A stretch of 64,000 nucleotides of DNA from positions 248,001 to 312,000 of the forward strand of contig NZ_JAICDG010000002.1 in assembly GCF_022751215.1 (NCBI RefSeq). The letters run 5' to 3'. Below the pieces are notes generated by a model. That model was not told the DNA's origin. It saw only the letters and a program-made list of their open reading frames with translations, and searched no databases. Both the position numbers and the translations under genes were made by a program. The DNA is from Actinomadura terrae (GTDB lineage: Bacteria > Actinomycetota > Actinomycetes > Streptosporangiales > Streptosporangiaceae). Shown piece after piece: positions 41,180-50,275 of this stretch (positions are counted from its first letter, which is position 1; every line of letters begins with the position of its first letter).

Positions 41180-42880
41180 TCAGCGCGGGGCCTTGACCGG
41201 TGCCGCGTGGCCCCAGCCCGAGTAGGAGACCGAGAGCACCTGCGTGTGCTTCTTCGCGGCGTCCTGCGCGCGGACCCACAGCTTGACGGGGAGCCCCCCG
41301 TCCATCCGGAGCGCGAAGCTGATCTTGGACGCGCCGGTCGCGCGGGCCATCTCCGCGTACAGCGGGCCCGAGCCCGGGTCCTGCGCGAGCTTCGGCGCGG
41401 GCGCCTCGCCCTGGTAGACGTCGCCGGCCCGGCGCAGCGCCGTCGCCGACCGCAGCAGCGACGTCATCGCCGGGACGGAGCTGCCCTGCCGGATCTGCCC
41501 GGCCAGCGCCGGGTAGCCGCGCCCGCTCGTCGGGGCCTGCCGCCACCGCTTGCCGGCCCGCAGGTACACGACGTCGCGGACGACGACGGCCTGGGCCGCC
41601 TTGCGGGTCCCGCCCGCGCCCGACAGCGTCATCGAGTACGACGCCGGGCCGCCCTGCACCAGCGTGAAGGCGCCGCGTCCGGTGGCTGCTCCGCCGGTGC
41701 CGGTCCGGCGGTAGGAGAACCGGGCGCCGCCCGCCTGCGCGGTCGACTGGTCGATGCTCGCCACGAGCGGGGCCGGGTCCACGCCGCCCGCCGGGAGGGA
41801 GGGCTGCGGGGTGCTGCTCTGCGCGGGGGTCGGGTCGGGGTCGGCGGCCTTGTCGTCCTTGCCGAGCAGCAGGACGCCCGCCGCGACGACGCCGATTACG
41901 ACGACCGCCGCCGCTGCGGCGATCCACCTGCCGCGCCCGCCGCCCGCCGCCGGGGCCGCGGTCGCCCCGGTGGCCGCCGCGACGATCGGGTTGCGGCCGC
42001 TGCCGCGCGCGGGTTTCGGCTTCGGCTCCGGTTGCGCCGCCGCCTGCGCGGCGAGCTCGGTGAGGCGGCCCCGGCCCTGCGCCTCCCAGGACGGCCCGTA
42101 CGCCGACACGGCCGCGTCCTCCAGCGCGCCGAGGAAGTCCGCCGCCGTCTTCGGACGCTCGTCCGGGTCCTTGGCCAGGCCCTGCGTGATCAGGCCGCGC
42201 AGCGGCCCCGGGACCTCCTCGGCGGGGATCGGGCCCTCGCGGTGCAGCTTGGCCATGTTCCGCCCGGCGAACGGCGGCCGCCCGGTCAGGCACTCGAAGA
42301 AGACCGCGGTGGCGGCGTAGAGGTCGGTGGCGACGCTCGCGGGCGCGCCGTCCCACAGCTCGGGCGCCGCATAGGCCGGGCCGGCGGCCGTCTCGGTGCC
42401 GGCGGGCGCGGTCGCGAAGTCGGCGAGGCGGGCGTTGCCCTGCCCGTCCACCAGCACGTTGGACGGCCGGACGGCGCCGTGCACGATCTCCCGCGCGTGC
42501 CCGGCCGCCAGCCCGAGCAGGGTCCCGCCGAGCATCGACAGGGCCGCGAGCGGGCCGGTGGGGCCCTGCGCGGCGAGGATGCGGCGCAGCGGGACGCCGT
42601 CCACGCGCTCCATCACGATCGCGGCGCCGTCGGCGGTCTCCACGAAGTCGTAGAGATCGACCACGTTCGGGTCCTCCAGTTGGGACAGCGGCCGGGAGAG
42701 CGCGCGGAACCGCGCGCGGAACTCCTCGTCGGCCTGCCGCCCGCCGAAGTACCTGATGGCGACCTTCGTGCTGGTGAGGTCGTCGACCGCCAGCACCACC
42801 CGGCCTGAGGCGCCGCCGCCGAGCTCTCGCTCGTGGGTGAAGCCCGGGACCGTCCAGCCGTCAACCACGGTGAAAGCCAT
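41180..42880 (-). CDS. Membrane-anchored serine/threonine-kinase-like protein, probable pseudokinase
   Basis: A 566-residue protein. The N-terminal kinase fold has a Gly-rich loop (GGGASGRVVLA), but key residues are missing. The ATP-positioning Lys is Arg43 (VAIRYF). The catalytic-loop Asp is Ala136 (HGAVRPSN, where kinases have HxDxKPxN), its Lys is Arg138, and DFG is DFA (154-156). A Pro/Ala linker follows, then one membrane helix (WIAAAAAVVVIGVVAAGVLL) and an extracellular domain of ~200 residues. That domain resembles LppX/LprG-type lipid-binding modules near its end (LPVKLWVRAQD, QVLSVSYSGWG). It is likely a scaffold or signalling pseudokinase. It is divergent from hemL. Confidence 0.82.
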   Translation of the reverse strand: MAFTVVDGWTVPGFTHERELGGGASGRVVLAVDDLTSTKVAIRYFGGRQADEEFRARFRALSRPLSQLEDPNVVDLYDFVETADGAAIVMERVDGVPLRRILAAQGPTGPLAALSMLGGTLLGLAAGHAREIVHGAVRPSNVLVDGQGNARLADFATAPAGTETAAGPAYAAPELWDGAPASVATDLYAATAVFFECLTGRPPFAGRNMAKLHREGPIPAEEVPGPLRGLITQGLAKDPDERPKTAADFLGALEDAAVSAYGPSWEAQGRGRLTELAAQAAAQPEPKPKPARGSGRNPIVAAATGATAAPAAGGGRGRWIAAAAAVVVIGVVAAGVLLLGKDDKAADPDPTPAQSSTPQPSLPAGGVDPAPLVASIDQSTAQAGGARFSYRRTGTGGAATGRGAFTLVQGGPASYSMTLSGAGGTRKAAQAVVVRDVVYLRAGKRWRQAPTSGRGYPALAGQIRQGSSVPAMTSLLRSATALRRAGDVYQGEAPAPKLAQDPGSGPLYAEMARATGASKISFALRMDGGLPVKLWVRAQDAAKKHTQVLSVSYSGWGHAAPVKAPR

Positions 42881-43050
42881 CCCTCCGATCCGGCCGCCGC
42901 CGGTGAGAGTCGTCGATGCGGGTAGATGCGTTAGAGAAGGACATAGCAGGCCCAGTACCCCGTGGGTCTCATGTCGTACTTGGTGGAATATCGGCCCGTA
43001 CCCGGCGAGGTCAAGGGCAGTCGCCGAACTGCAACTGAGAGGATTGGAGC

Positions 43051-44343
43051 GTGACTGGAACCGATCGCTCCCAGCAGTTGTTCGACCGTGCCGCCGAGGT
43101 CGTCCCCGGCGGCGTGAACTCCCCGGTGCGGGCCTTCGGCGCCGTCGGCGGGACGCCCCGCTTCATGGCGTCCGGGCGCGGCCCGTACCTCACCGACGCC
43201 GACGGTAACGAATACGTTGACCTCGTGTGCTCGTGGGGGCCGCTGATCCTCGGGCACGCGCATCCGGCCGTCGTGGACGCGGTGCGCGAGGCGGCGGCGC
43301 ACGGCACGTCCTACGGGGCGCCGACGCCCGGCGAGGTGGAGCTCGCCGAGGAGATCGTCGGCCGCACCCCGGTCGCGAAGGTGCGGCTCGTCAACTCGGG
43401 CACCGAGGCCACGATGTCGGCGATCCGGCTCGCCCGCGGCTTCACCGGCCGCAGCACGATCGTGAAGTTCGCGGGCTGCTACCACGGGCACGTCGACTCG
43501 CTGCTCGCGGCGGCGGGCTCGGGCGTCGCCACGTTCGGGCTCCCCGACACCCCCGGCGTCACCGGCGCGACGACCGCCGACACGATCGTGCTGCCCTACA
43601 ACGACGTCGCGGCCGTGGAGCTGGCCTTCGACGAGCACGGCCACGAGATCGCCTGCGTGATCACCGAGGCGGTGCCGTGCAACATGGGCGTGGTGCCGCC
43701 GCTGCCCGACTTCAACGCGCTGCTCAAGCGGCTCTGCGAGCGCAGCGGTGCGCTGCTCGTGATCGACGAGGTGCTCACCGGGTTCCGGGCGTCCAGGTCG
43801 GGCTGGTACGGGATCGAGGGCGTCCCCGGCGACCTGGTGACGTTCGGGAAGGTGATGGGCGGCGGGCTGCCCGCAGCCGCGTTCGGCGGGCGCGCCGACA
43901 TCATGGACCACCTCGCCCCCGCCGGGCCCGTCTACCAGGCGGGCACGCTGTCGGGGAACCCGCTCGCCACGGCGGCGGGCCTCGCGACCCTGCGCGGCGC
44001 CACCGACGAGGTGTACGCGGCCGTCGACGCGGCGGCGGAGCTGGTGTCCAAGGCCGCGTCCGAGGCGCTGACGCGCGAGGGCGTCCCGCACCAGGTGCAG
44101 AACGCCGGGAACCTGTTCTCGGTCTTCTTCACCGAGGAGGCCGTTGGCGACTTCGCCGCCGCCCAGCGGCAGGACTCCAAGGCGTACGCGGCGTTCTTCC
44201 ACGCCGCGCTCGACCACGGCGTCTACCTGCCGCCGTCGGCGTACGAGGTGTGGTTCCTGTCCGCCGCGCACGACCAGGCGGCGCTGGACCGCGTCCTCGC
44301 CGCCCTCCCGCACGCCGCCCGCGCCGCCGCCGCTGCCTCCTGA
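43051..44343 (+). CDS. hemL: Glutamate-1-semialdehyde 2,1-aminomutase
   Basis: A 430-residue PLP enzyme making 5-aminolevulinate from the HemA product. The PLP lysine is Lys267 in TFGKVMGGG. Other conserved blocks are [20 protein letters not shown] near the N-terminus, [15 protein letters not shown] and [12 protein letters not shown]. The GTG at 43051 has GAGAGG upstream. It completes the C5 route together with the hem operon 3 kb away; the order hemL - phosphatase - thioredoxin - ccdA - resB - ccsA is also found in mycobacteria. Confidence 0.96.
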   Translation: MTGTDRSQQLFDRAAEVVPGGVNSPVRAFGAVGGTPRFMASGRGPYLTDADGNEYVDLVCSWGPLILGHAHPAVVDAVREAAAHGTSYGAPTPGEVELAEEIVGRTPVAKVRLVNSGTEATMSAIRLARGFTGRSTIVKFAGCYHGHVDSLLAAAGSGVATFGLPDTPGVTGATTADTIVLPYNDVAAVELAFDEHGHEIACVITEAVPCNMGVVPPLPDFNALLKRLCERSGALLVIDEVLTGFRASRSGWYGIEGVPGDLVTFGKVMGGGLPAAAFGGRADIMDHLAPAGPVYQAGTLSGNPLATAAGLATLRGATDEVYAAVDAAAELVSKAASEALTREGVPHQVQNAGNLFSVFFTEEAVGDFAAAQRQDSKAYAAFFHAALDHGVYLPPSAYEVWFLSAAHDQAALDRVLAALPHAARAAAAAS

Positions 44344-44360
44344 ACTCGCGATTCCTGTAA

Positions 44361-44394
44361 CCCGGCCGGGGCTTGCGGCGAGACCCCGGCCGGG
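44361..44394. terminator. Terminator between convergent hemL and DapA-like gene
   Basis: CCCGGCCGGGG (44361-44371) and CCCCGGCCGGG (44384-44394) form a perfect 11-bp stem with a 12-base loop. It sits between the two convergent stops and can serve both. Confidence 0.8.
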
Positions 44395-44415
44395 AGCCGG
44401 TCAGTGTCCGGGAGT

Positions 44416-45288
44416 TCAGTAGGGGAGGATGTGCAGGGCGTCCCTGGCCCGCGCGACCGTGTCCGGGTGCGGCGCGCGCAGCGGCGCCCGGACGGCGGGG
44501 TCGTCGATCACCCCGGCCTCGGCCAGGCACGCCTTCAGCACCGCCGGGGACGGCTCCGCGAACAGCGCCTCCACCACCGGGTGCAGCGCGTCGTGGAAGG
44601 TCAGCGCGCGGGTCGTGTTGCAGGTGCGCGACGCCTCGGCCATCGCCGCGAACGCCTCGGGCGCCAGGCACGCGGACGCCGCGATGGCCCCGCACGCGCC
44701 GAGCTGGAGCATCGGGTAGGTGTAGGCGTCGTCGCCGCACAGGATCGCCTTGCCCGTGCGGGCGGCGAACAGGGCGAGGGTGTCCTGGTCGATGCCGCCC
44801 GGGCAGTGCTTGAGGCCGAGGACGCAGTCGAGCTCCAGCAGCCGCAGCAGCGTCGCGGCGGAGAGCTGCTTCCCGGTCCGGTAGGGGATGTTGTAGACGA
44901 GCAGCGGCACGTCCACGGCGGCGCCGATCGCGGCGATGTGCTCGATCACGCCCTCGTCGGAGGGGCGCAGGTAGTACGGGACGACGACGAGCAGGACGTC
45001 GGCCAGAGGGGCGCGCTCGCGGGCCTGCCGGACCGAGTCCTCGGTGCCCATCGTCCCGGCGCCGACGATCAGCGGCGCGCCGTGCTCGGTCGCGACGGCG
45101 CGGCACGTCTTCAGCACCGCCTGCTGTTCGGCGGCGGTCAGCGTCGCCGCCTCGCCGGTCGTGCCGAGCGCGACGAGCCCGCACACGCCGCCCGCGAGGC
45201 AGTGCGCCGCGAGCCTTTCGAGGGACTTGACGTCGACCTTGCCAGCGGGGGTGAACGGCGTCACCAGGGACGCGTGGATTCCGTGCAT
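44416..45288 (-). CDS. Dihydrodipicolinate synthase (DapA)-family aldolase
   Basis: A 290-residue class I aldolase with Thr-Thr in ALGTTGEAATLT, Tyr and Arg in YNIPYRTG, and the Schiff-base Lys in LGLKHCPGG; all residues needed for pyruvate condensation are there. It could be 4-hydroxy-tetrahydrodipicolinate synthase or a catabolic aldolase. The lone position beside a divergent LysR regulator favours a specialised role. ATG 45288 follows GAGGTGA. Confidence 0.85.
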   Translation of the reverse strand: MHGIHASLVTPFTPAGKVDVKSLERLAAHCLAGGVCGLVALGTTGEAATLTAAEQQAVLKTCRAVATEHGAPLIVGAGTMGTEDSVRQARERAPLADVLLVVVPYYLRPSDEGVIEHIAAIGAAVDVPLLVYNIPYRTGKQLSAATLLRLLELDCVLGLKHCPGGIDQDTLALFAARTGKAILCGDDAYTYPMLQLGACGAIAASACLAPEAFAAMAEASRTCNTTRALTFHDALHPVVEALFAEPSPAVLKACLAEAGVIDDPAVRAPLRAPHPDTVARARDALHILPY

Positions 45289-45432
45289 GTGTCTCACCTC
45301 GTCTGGACGGGTCAGGTCACCCGTGCGATGGCCGTGGAACGTTCTATAGACGCGCGACCCCCTCCACTGGACGGCAGCCCCTTGCACACAGGGCCCGCAG
45401 AGTGCGGGCCCCGCCCAATCGTCCCCGCCGGA

Positions 45433-45450
45433 TAGCTTTAGGACAAGCTA
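45433..45450. promoter_or_regulatory. Candidate LysR binding site
   Basis: TAGCTT-N6-AAGCTA is a perfect inverted repeat in the 195-base gap between the divergent DapA-like and LysR genes, 33 bases before the LysR start. It contains the T-N-A symmetry typical of LysR sites. Confidence 0.5.
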
Positions 45451-45483
45451 GAACTCTTTGACGGTTCGTTTTAGCATTGCTAC

Positions 45484-46386
45484 ATGCTCGATCTGGAACG
45501 GCTGCGCGCCCTGCACTCCGTCGCGACCTACGGCTCGGTCAGCGCCGCCGCCGACGTGCTCCACGTGACCACCTCCGCCGTCTCCCAGCAGCTCGCGAAG
45601 CTGGAACGGGAGACGGGGCAGAAGCTGCTCGAACGCAACGGGCGCGGCGTCCGGCTGACCGACGCCGCCGAACTGCTCGTCACGCACGCCGAGCGTATCC
45701 TCTCGCTCGTCGAGCAGGCCCAGTCCGACCTGGAGGCGCACCGCGGCTCCGTCGTCGGGCAGCTCTCGCTCGCCGCGTTCCCCACCGCCGTGCGGGGGCT
45801 GATGCCCGCCGCGCTGCGCAGGCTCCGCACCGAGCACCCCGACCTGCGCGTCCTGCTCCGCGAGGAGGACCCGATGCAGAGCATGCCGCTGGTCTCGCGC
45901 GGCGACCTCGACCTGGCCGTCGTCCAGGACTGGAACAACGAGCCGCTGCCGGTGCCCGAGGGCCTGTGCAAGGGCATCATCTGCGCCGACGTCGCCGACG
46001 TCGCGCTCCCGGCGGGCCACCCGCTCGCCGGGCGGGACACGGTCGAGCTGAGCGAGCTCGCCGGCGACTCCTGGATCAGCTCCTCGCCCGACAGCATCTG
46101 CTGCGACTGGCTCCTGCGGACGCTGCGCGGCATCGACAGCGAGCCCCGCATCGACCACATGGCCTACGAGTTCGCCACCCAGCTCTCGCTCGTGGCGGCC
46201 GGGCTCGGCAACTCGATCCTGCCCCGCCTCGGCCGCTGCGACGTCCCGCCGGACGTGGCGATCGTGCGGCTGACCGAGCCGCTGACCCGCCGCGTCTACG
46301 CGCTGTGGCGGGAGGAGGCGGCCCGCCGTCCGGCGATCCGCGCGGCGGTGGCGGCGCTGCGCTCCGCCGTCCCGGCCGCGGGATGA
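45484..46386 (+). CDS. LysR-family transcriptional regulator
   Basis: A 300-residue regulator. The winged helix is LRALHSVATYGSVSAAADVL and TTSAVSQQLAKLERETG; the effector domain starts near residue 90 (GQLSLAAFPTAVRGLMPAAL). ATG 45484 lacks a ribosome-binding site, so the mRNA may be leaderless. It probably controls the divergent aldolase and itself. Confidence 0.88.
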   Translation: MLDLERLRALHSVATYGSVSAAADVLHVTTSAVSQQLAKLERETGQKLLERNGRGVRLTDAAELLVTHAERILSLVEQAQSDLEAHRGSVVGQLSLAAFPTAVRGLMPAALRRLRTEHPDLRVLLREEDPMQSMPLVSRGDLDLAVVQDWNNEPLPVPEGLCKGIICADVADVALPAGHPLAGRDTVELSELAGDSWISSSPDSICCDWLLRTLRGIDSEPRIDHMAYEFATQLSLVAAGLGNSILPRLGRCDVPPDVAIVRLTEPLTRRVYALWREEAARRPAIRAAVAALRSAVPAAG

Positions 46387-46446
46387 TCTCGGCGGGGCGC
46401 GGCCGGTGGACCGGGATACCGCGCGGCCTGGGTAACCTGACGGGCG

Positions 46447-47085
46447 ATGACCGAGAAGACGATCGTTCACCTGCTGCGGCACGGTGAGGTGCACAACCCG
46501 GACGGGATCCTCTACGGGCGGCTGCCCGGCTACCGGCTGAGCGAGGACGGCGTCCTCATGGCCAAGGCCGCCGCCAAGTGGTTCGGCGACCGGGACGTGA
46601 CCGCCCTGTTCTCCTCGCCGATGCAGCGGGCCCTGGAGACGGCGGCCCCGCTGGCCGAGGCGTTCGACCTGCCCGTGACGGTGGACGACCGGCTGATCGA
46701 GGCCGAGAACCACTTCGAGGGGCTGACGTTCGGGGCGGGCGCGGGGTCGCTGCGCCGTCCCGAGCACTGGCGGCACCTGCTCAACCCGTTCCGCCCGTCC
46801 TGGGGCGAGCCCTACAAGGACCTCGCCGCCCGGATGCGCGCGGCGGTGATCAGGGCCAGGGAGGCCGCCCGCGGCCACGAGGCGGTGTGCGTGAGCCACC
46901 AGCTGCCCGTGTGGATCCTGCGGCTGCACGCCGAGCACCGCAGGCTCTGGCACCATCCGAACAAGCGCGAATGCGGCCTGGCCAGCGTCACCAGCCTCAC
47001 GTTCGAGGGCAGCCGGCTCGTCGAGGTGGCCTACGGCGAGCCCGCCGCCGGGCTCGCGAAGGGGCCCGGTGTCGCGGGTGCCTGA
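46447..47085 (+). CDS. Histidine-phosphatase-family protein (phosphoglycerate-mutase-like)
   Basis: A 212-residue phosphatase. The phospho-His motif is LLRHGEVHNP at residues 9-18, the second Arg is in FSSPMQRALETA, and the late His is in VCVSHQLPVWILRL. It is the counterpart of the gene between hemL and the thioredoxin-like gene in mycobacteria, and heads the cytochrome c maturation genes. Substrate unknown. Confidence 0.88.
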   Translation: MTEKTIVHLLRHGEVHNPDGILYGRLPGYRLSEDGVLMAKAAAKWFGDRDVTALFSSPMQRALETAAPLAEAFDLPVTVDDRLIEAENHFEGLTFGAGAGSLRRPEHWRHLLNPFRPSWGEPYKDLAARMRAAVIRAREAARGHEAVCVSHQLPVWILRLHAEHRRLWHHPNKRECGLASVTSLTFEGSRLVEVAYGEPAAGLAKGPGVAGA

Positions 47086-47104
47086 GGGCACCGCTACCGT
47101 TGTG

Positions 47105-47121
47105 TACTACGTCCTGTAGTA
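47105..47121. promoter_or_regulatory. Inverted repeat TACTAC-N5-GTAGTA before the thioredoxin gene
   Basis: Perfect 6-bp arms around GTCCT lie 13 bases before the TTG at 47135. It resembles TACTAC/GTAGTA-type operators of BlaI/CopY-family repressors. It may be the operator of the ccd-res genes. Confidence 0.4.
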
Positions 47122-47134
47122 GTAGGAGGGTCCG

Positions 47135-47725
47135 TTGAGCCCCCGACTTTCCCCCGCGCGCGCCGGAGCCGTCGCCGTCGCGCTCTGCGGGCTGCTCGCC
47201 GGCTGCGCCGGGACGAGCGCCTCCGACAACGGCGCCGGCGGCAACGACAACCGGTTCATCTCGGGCGACGGGAACGTCACGGAGTTCAAGCCCGGCGACC
47301 GCAAGAGCGTCCAGGACGTCGAGGCCGAGGGCCTTTCCGGCGGGCGGCACCGGCTCGCCGACCTCAAGGGCAAGGTCGTCGTCGTGAACTTCTGGGCGTC
47401 CTGGTGCGCGCCGTGCCGCGGCGAGGCGCCCTCGCTGGAGCAGGTCTACAGCGAGAACAAGGCCAAGGGCGTGGAGTTCCTCGGCGTCAACTTCAAGGAC
47501 GCCAAGGAGAACGGCAAGGCGTTCGAGCGCAAGTTCAAGGTCACCTACCCGAGCATGTTCGACGCGGACGGGCGGGTCACGCTCGCCTTCCGCGAAGTTC
47601 CGCCGAGCGCGATCCCGAGCACGCTCGTCCTCGACCGGCAGGGCCGCATCGCCGCCCGCGTCATCGGCGCCACGACCTACTCCAAGCTCGGTCCGCTGGT
47701 CGCCAAGACCCTCGCGGAGAAGTGA
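47135..47725 (+). CDS. Thioredoxin-like lipoprotein for cytochrome c maturation (TlpA/ResA-like)
   Basis: A 196-residue extracytoplasmic thiol reductase. The lipobox is LLAGC with Cys24. The redox motif is NFWASWCAPCRGEAPSLEQV, and the cis-Pro is in SAIPSTLVL. It keeps apocytochrome c haem-binding cysteines reduced, taking electrons from CcdA. The TTG start has AGGAGGG at good spacing. It is followed by ccdA-resB-ccsA. Confidence 0.9.
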   Translation: MSPRLSPARAGAVAVALCGLLAGCAGTSASDNGAGGNDNRFISGDGNVTEFKPGDRKSVQDVEAEGLSGGRHRLADLKGKVVVVNFWASWCAPCRGEAPSLEQVYSENKAKGVEFLGVNFKDAKENGKAFERKFKVTYPSMFDADGRVTLAFREVPPSAIPSTLVLDRQGRIAARVIGATTYSKLGPLVAKTLAEK

Positions 47726-47758
47726 GCCCGCCATGATCCCGGGAAGCGGCGCGGGCCG

Positions 47759-48499
47759 ATGAGCGCGGCCGAGACCGTCACGAGCGGGTCGCTGTTCGCG
47801 GCGGCGCCGCTGGCCGCGCTGGCCGGGCTGGTCTCGTTCGCCTCGCCGTGCGTGCTGCCGCTCGTCCCCGGCTACCTGTCCTACGTGACGGGCATGACCG
47901 GCGCCGACCTCGCCGAGCAGCGGCGCGGCCGGCTGCTCGCGGGCGTGTCGCTGTTCGTCGCGGGCTTCAGCCTCGTGTTCGTCAGCTACGGCGTGCTGTT
48001 CGGCGGGCTCGGCCGGTGGCTGCTGGAGTACCAGGACCCGATCACCCGCGTCCTCGGCGTCGTCACGATCGTGTTCGGGCTGGCGTTCATGGGCTTCATC
48101 CCCGGCCTCCAGTGGACGCTCAAGTCCGGCCGGATGCCCGCGGCCGGCCTGGCCGGGGCGCCGCTGCTCGGCGTCCTGTTCGGGCTCGGCTGGACGCCGT
48201 GCATCGGCCCCACGCTCGGCGCCGTCCAGGGCCTCGCGATCACGGAGGCGAGCGCCGGACGCGGCGCGCTACTGTCGCTGGCGTACTGCGCGGGTCTCGG
48301 GCTGCCGTTCGTGATCACCGCGCTCGCCTACCGGCACGCGCTCGGCGCGTTCGGCGCGGTGAAGCGGCACTACCCCCTCGTGATGCGCACCGGCGGCGGG
48401 ATGCTGGTGCTCATCGGGGTACTGCTGGTGAGCGGCCTGTGGGGCGACCTGACCATCGAACTGAGGTCGTGGATCAGCGGCTTCCAACCGGTTATCTGA
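47759..48499 (+). CDS. ccdA: Cytochrome c biogenesis thiol transporter CcdA
   Basis: A 246-residue six-span membrane protein. The two redox Cys are in [17 protein letters not shown] and [20 protein letters not shown]. It carries reducing power from cytosolic thioredoxin to the TlpA/ResA-like lipoprotein. ATG 47759 follows 33 bases after the previous stop; resB starts one base after its stop. Confidence 0.93.
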   Translation: MSAAETVTSGSLFAAAPLAALAGLVSFASPCVLPLVPGYLSYVTGMTGADLAEQRRGRLLAGVSLFVAGFSLVFVSYGVLFGGLGRWLLEYQDPITRVLGVVTIVFGLAFMGFIPGLQWTLKSGRMPAAGLAGAPLLGVLFGLGWTPCIGPTLGAVQGLAITEASAGRGALLSLAYCAGLGLPFVITALAYRHALGAFGAVKRHYPLVMRTGGGMLVLIGVLLVSGLWGDLTIELRSWISGFQPVI

Positions 48500-48500
48500 G

Positions 48501-50270
48501 ATGAGCGAGACGACGGACGAGATCACAGCCGAGGCCCGCGAGGCCGCCGAGGCCGAGGACGCCGAGGCGGGGACGCGGGCGCCCTCCGCCCGGCAGGCCC
48601 CCGGCGAGGTGCCCCGGCCCACCGGCATCGGCCCGCTCGGCTGGCTGCGCTGGGGCTGGCGGCAGCTCACGACGATGCGCACGGCGCTGATCCTGCTGTT
48701 CCTCGTCGCGCTCGGCGCGGTGCCGAGCTCGATCTTCCCGCAGCGCGACCAGACGCCCGAGAAGGTCGCCAAGTACTTCGAGGACCACAAGACCCTCGCG
48801 CCCTGGCTCGACCGGCTCTCGCTGTTCGACGTGTTCTCCGCGCCCTGGTTCGCGGCGATCTACATTCTGCTGTTCGTGTCGCTGGCGGGCTGCGTGGTCC
48901 CGCGCGCCGTCAAGCACTACCGCTCGATGCGGGCGCGGCCCCCGGCGGCGCCCCGCAACCTCGGGCGGCTGCCGCAGTCGGCGTCCTACGAGACCGACGC
49001 CGCGCCCGAGGACGTCCTCGCCGAGGCGCGCCGGGTCCTGCGCAAGCGCCGGTTCCGGGTGGACGTGTCCGGGGGCAGTTCTGGTGGCACGGCGGCCGCC
49101 GAGAAGGGGTACCTGGGCGAGACCGGCAACCTGCTGTTCCACCTGGCGCTGCTGGCCCTGCTGTTCGCGCTCGGCCTCGGCAACCTGTTCGGCTACCGCG
49201 GCAACATCCTGCTCACCGAGGGCAAGTCGTTCGCCAACTCGCTGAGCCAGTACGACGACTTCAAGCCCGGACGCGCGTTCGGCGGCGACGACCTCTCGCC
49301 GTTCTCGCTCACGCTGGACGAGTTCACCGCCACCTACGAGACCAAGGGCGACAAGCGCGGCCAGGCCACCGACTTCCACGCCGGGATCCGCTACCGAGAC
49401 TCCCCGGGCGACAAGGAGAAGCGCTGGGACCTGCGGCTCAACCATCCCCTCAAGGTCGGCGGCGCCAAGCTGTACCTGCTCGGCCACGGGTACGCGCCGG
49501 TGTTCACCGTCCGGGACGGCAAGGGCAACATCGCCTTCCAGGACGCGGTGCCCTTCCTGCCGATGGAGCCGCGCAACCTCACGTCCGAGGGCGTGATCAA
49601 GGCGCCCGACGCCGAGCCCGAGCAGCTGGCCTTCTACGCGATCCTGTGGCCGACGGCGATGGCCAGCGAGGACCAGAAGCAGATCGTCTCGGCGTTCCCC
49701 GGGCCGATCCGCCCGGTCGTGACGATCTCCTCGTTCAAGGGCGACATCGGCCTCGACTCCGGTACCCCCCAGTCGGTCTACAAGCTGGAGGGCATCGGCA
49801 AGACGCTCCAGCCCGTCAAGGACGGGCAGAAGCTGCTGGAGCCGGGCGAGACGTTCAAGCTCCCCGGCAACGCGGGGTCGATCACCTTCGACGGCCTCCG
49901 CGAGTACACGACGATGTCGGTCAACCGCGACCCGGGACGGTTCCCCGCGCTGATCGCCGCCGTCCTCGCGGTGCTCGGCGTGGCGACCTCGTTCATGGTC
50001 CGGCGCCGCAGGGTGTGGGTCCGTGCGAGCGCCGGAAAGGGCGGGCGTACGGTGGTGGAGGTCGGCGGCCTCACGCTCGGGAACCCGACCTCGGAGTTCG
50101 ACGACATCGTGACCGCGCTGCGCGGCCCCGCGCCCGACGCGGAGCCCGCGCCTGAGGACAAGCCCGAACCCGCTGAGCCCGAACCCGGCGAGGCCGAACC
50201 CGGCGAGGCCGGGGCCGAGCCCGAGGCGGGGTCGGCCGGGCACGACCCCGACACAGAACCGAAGGAGTGA
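48501..50270 (+). CDS. resB: Cytochrome c biogenesis protein ResB
   Basis: A 589-residue membrane protein of system II. An Ala/Glu-rich cytosolic start precedes the first span (MRTALILLFLVALGAVPSSI) and the second (FAAIYILLFVSLAGCVVP). The third (LLFHLALLALLFALGLGNLF) leads into a large extracytoplasmic domain, with a final span near residue 490 (FPALIAAVLAVLGVATSF). The last ~60 residues are an acidic Pro/Glu repeat tail (EPAEPEPGEAEPGEAG). With CcsA it moves haem across the membrane and ligates it to apocytochromes. Confidence 0.93.
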   Translation: MSETTDEITAEAREAAEAEDAEAGTRAPSARQAPGEVPRPTGIGPLGWLRWGWRQLTTMRTALILLFLVALGAVPSSIFPQRDQTPEKVAKYFEDHKTLAPWLDRLSLFDVFSAPWFAAIYILLFVSLAGCVVPRAVKHYRSMRARPPAAPRNLGRLPQSASYETDAAPEDVLAEARRVLRKRRFRVDVSGGSSGGTAAAEKGYLGETGNLLFHLALLALLFALGLGNLFGYRGNILLTEGKSFANSLSQYDDFKPGRAFGGDDLSPFSLTLDEFTATYETKGDKRGQATDFHAGIRYRDSPGDKEKRWDLRLNHPLKVGGAKLYLLGHGYAPVFTVRDGKGNIAFQDAVPFLPMEPRNLTSEGVIKAPDAEPEQLAFYAILWPTAMASEDQKQIVSAFPGPIRPVVTISSFKGDIGLDSGTPQSVYKLEGIGKTLQPVKDGQKLLEPGETFKLPGNAGSITFDGLREYTTMSVNRDPGRFPALIAAVLAVLGVATSFMVRRRRVWVRASAGKGGRTVVEVGGLTLGNPTSEFDDIVTALRGPAPDAEPAPEDKPEPAEPEPGEAEPGEAGAEPEAGSAGHDPDTEPKE

Positions 50271-50275
50271 CGAGG

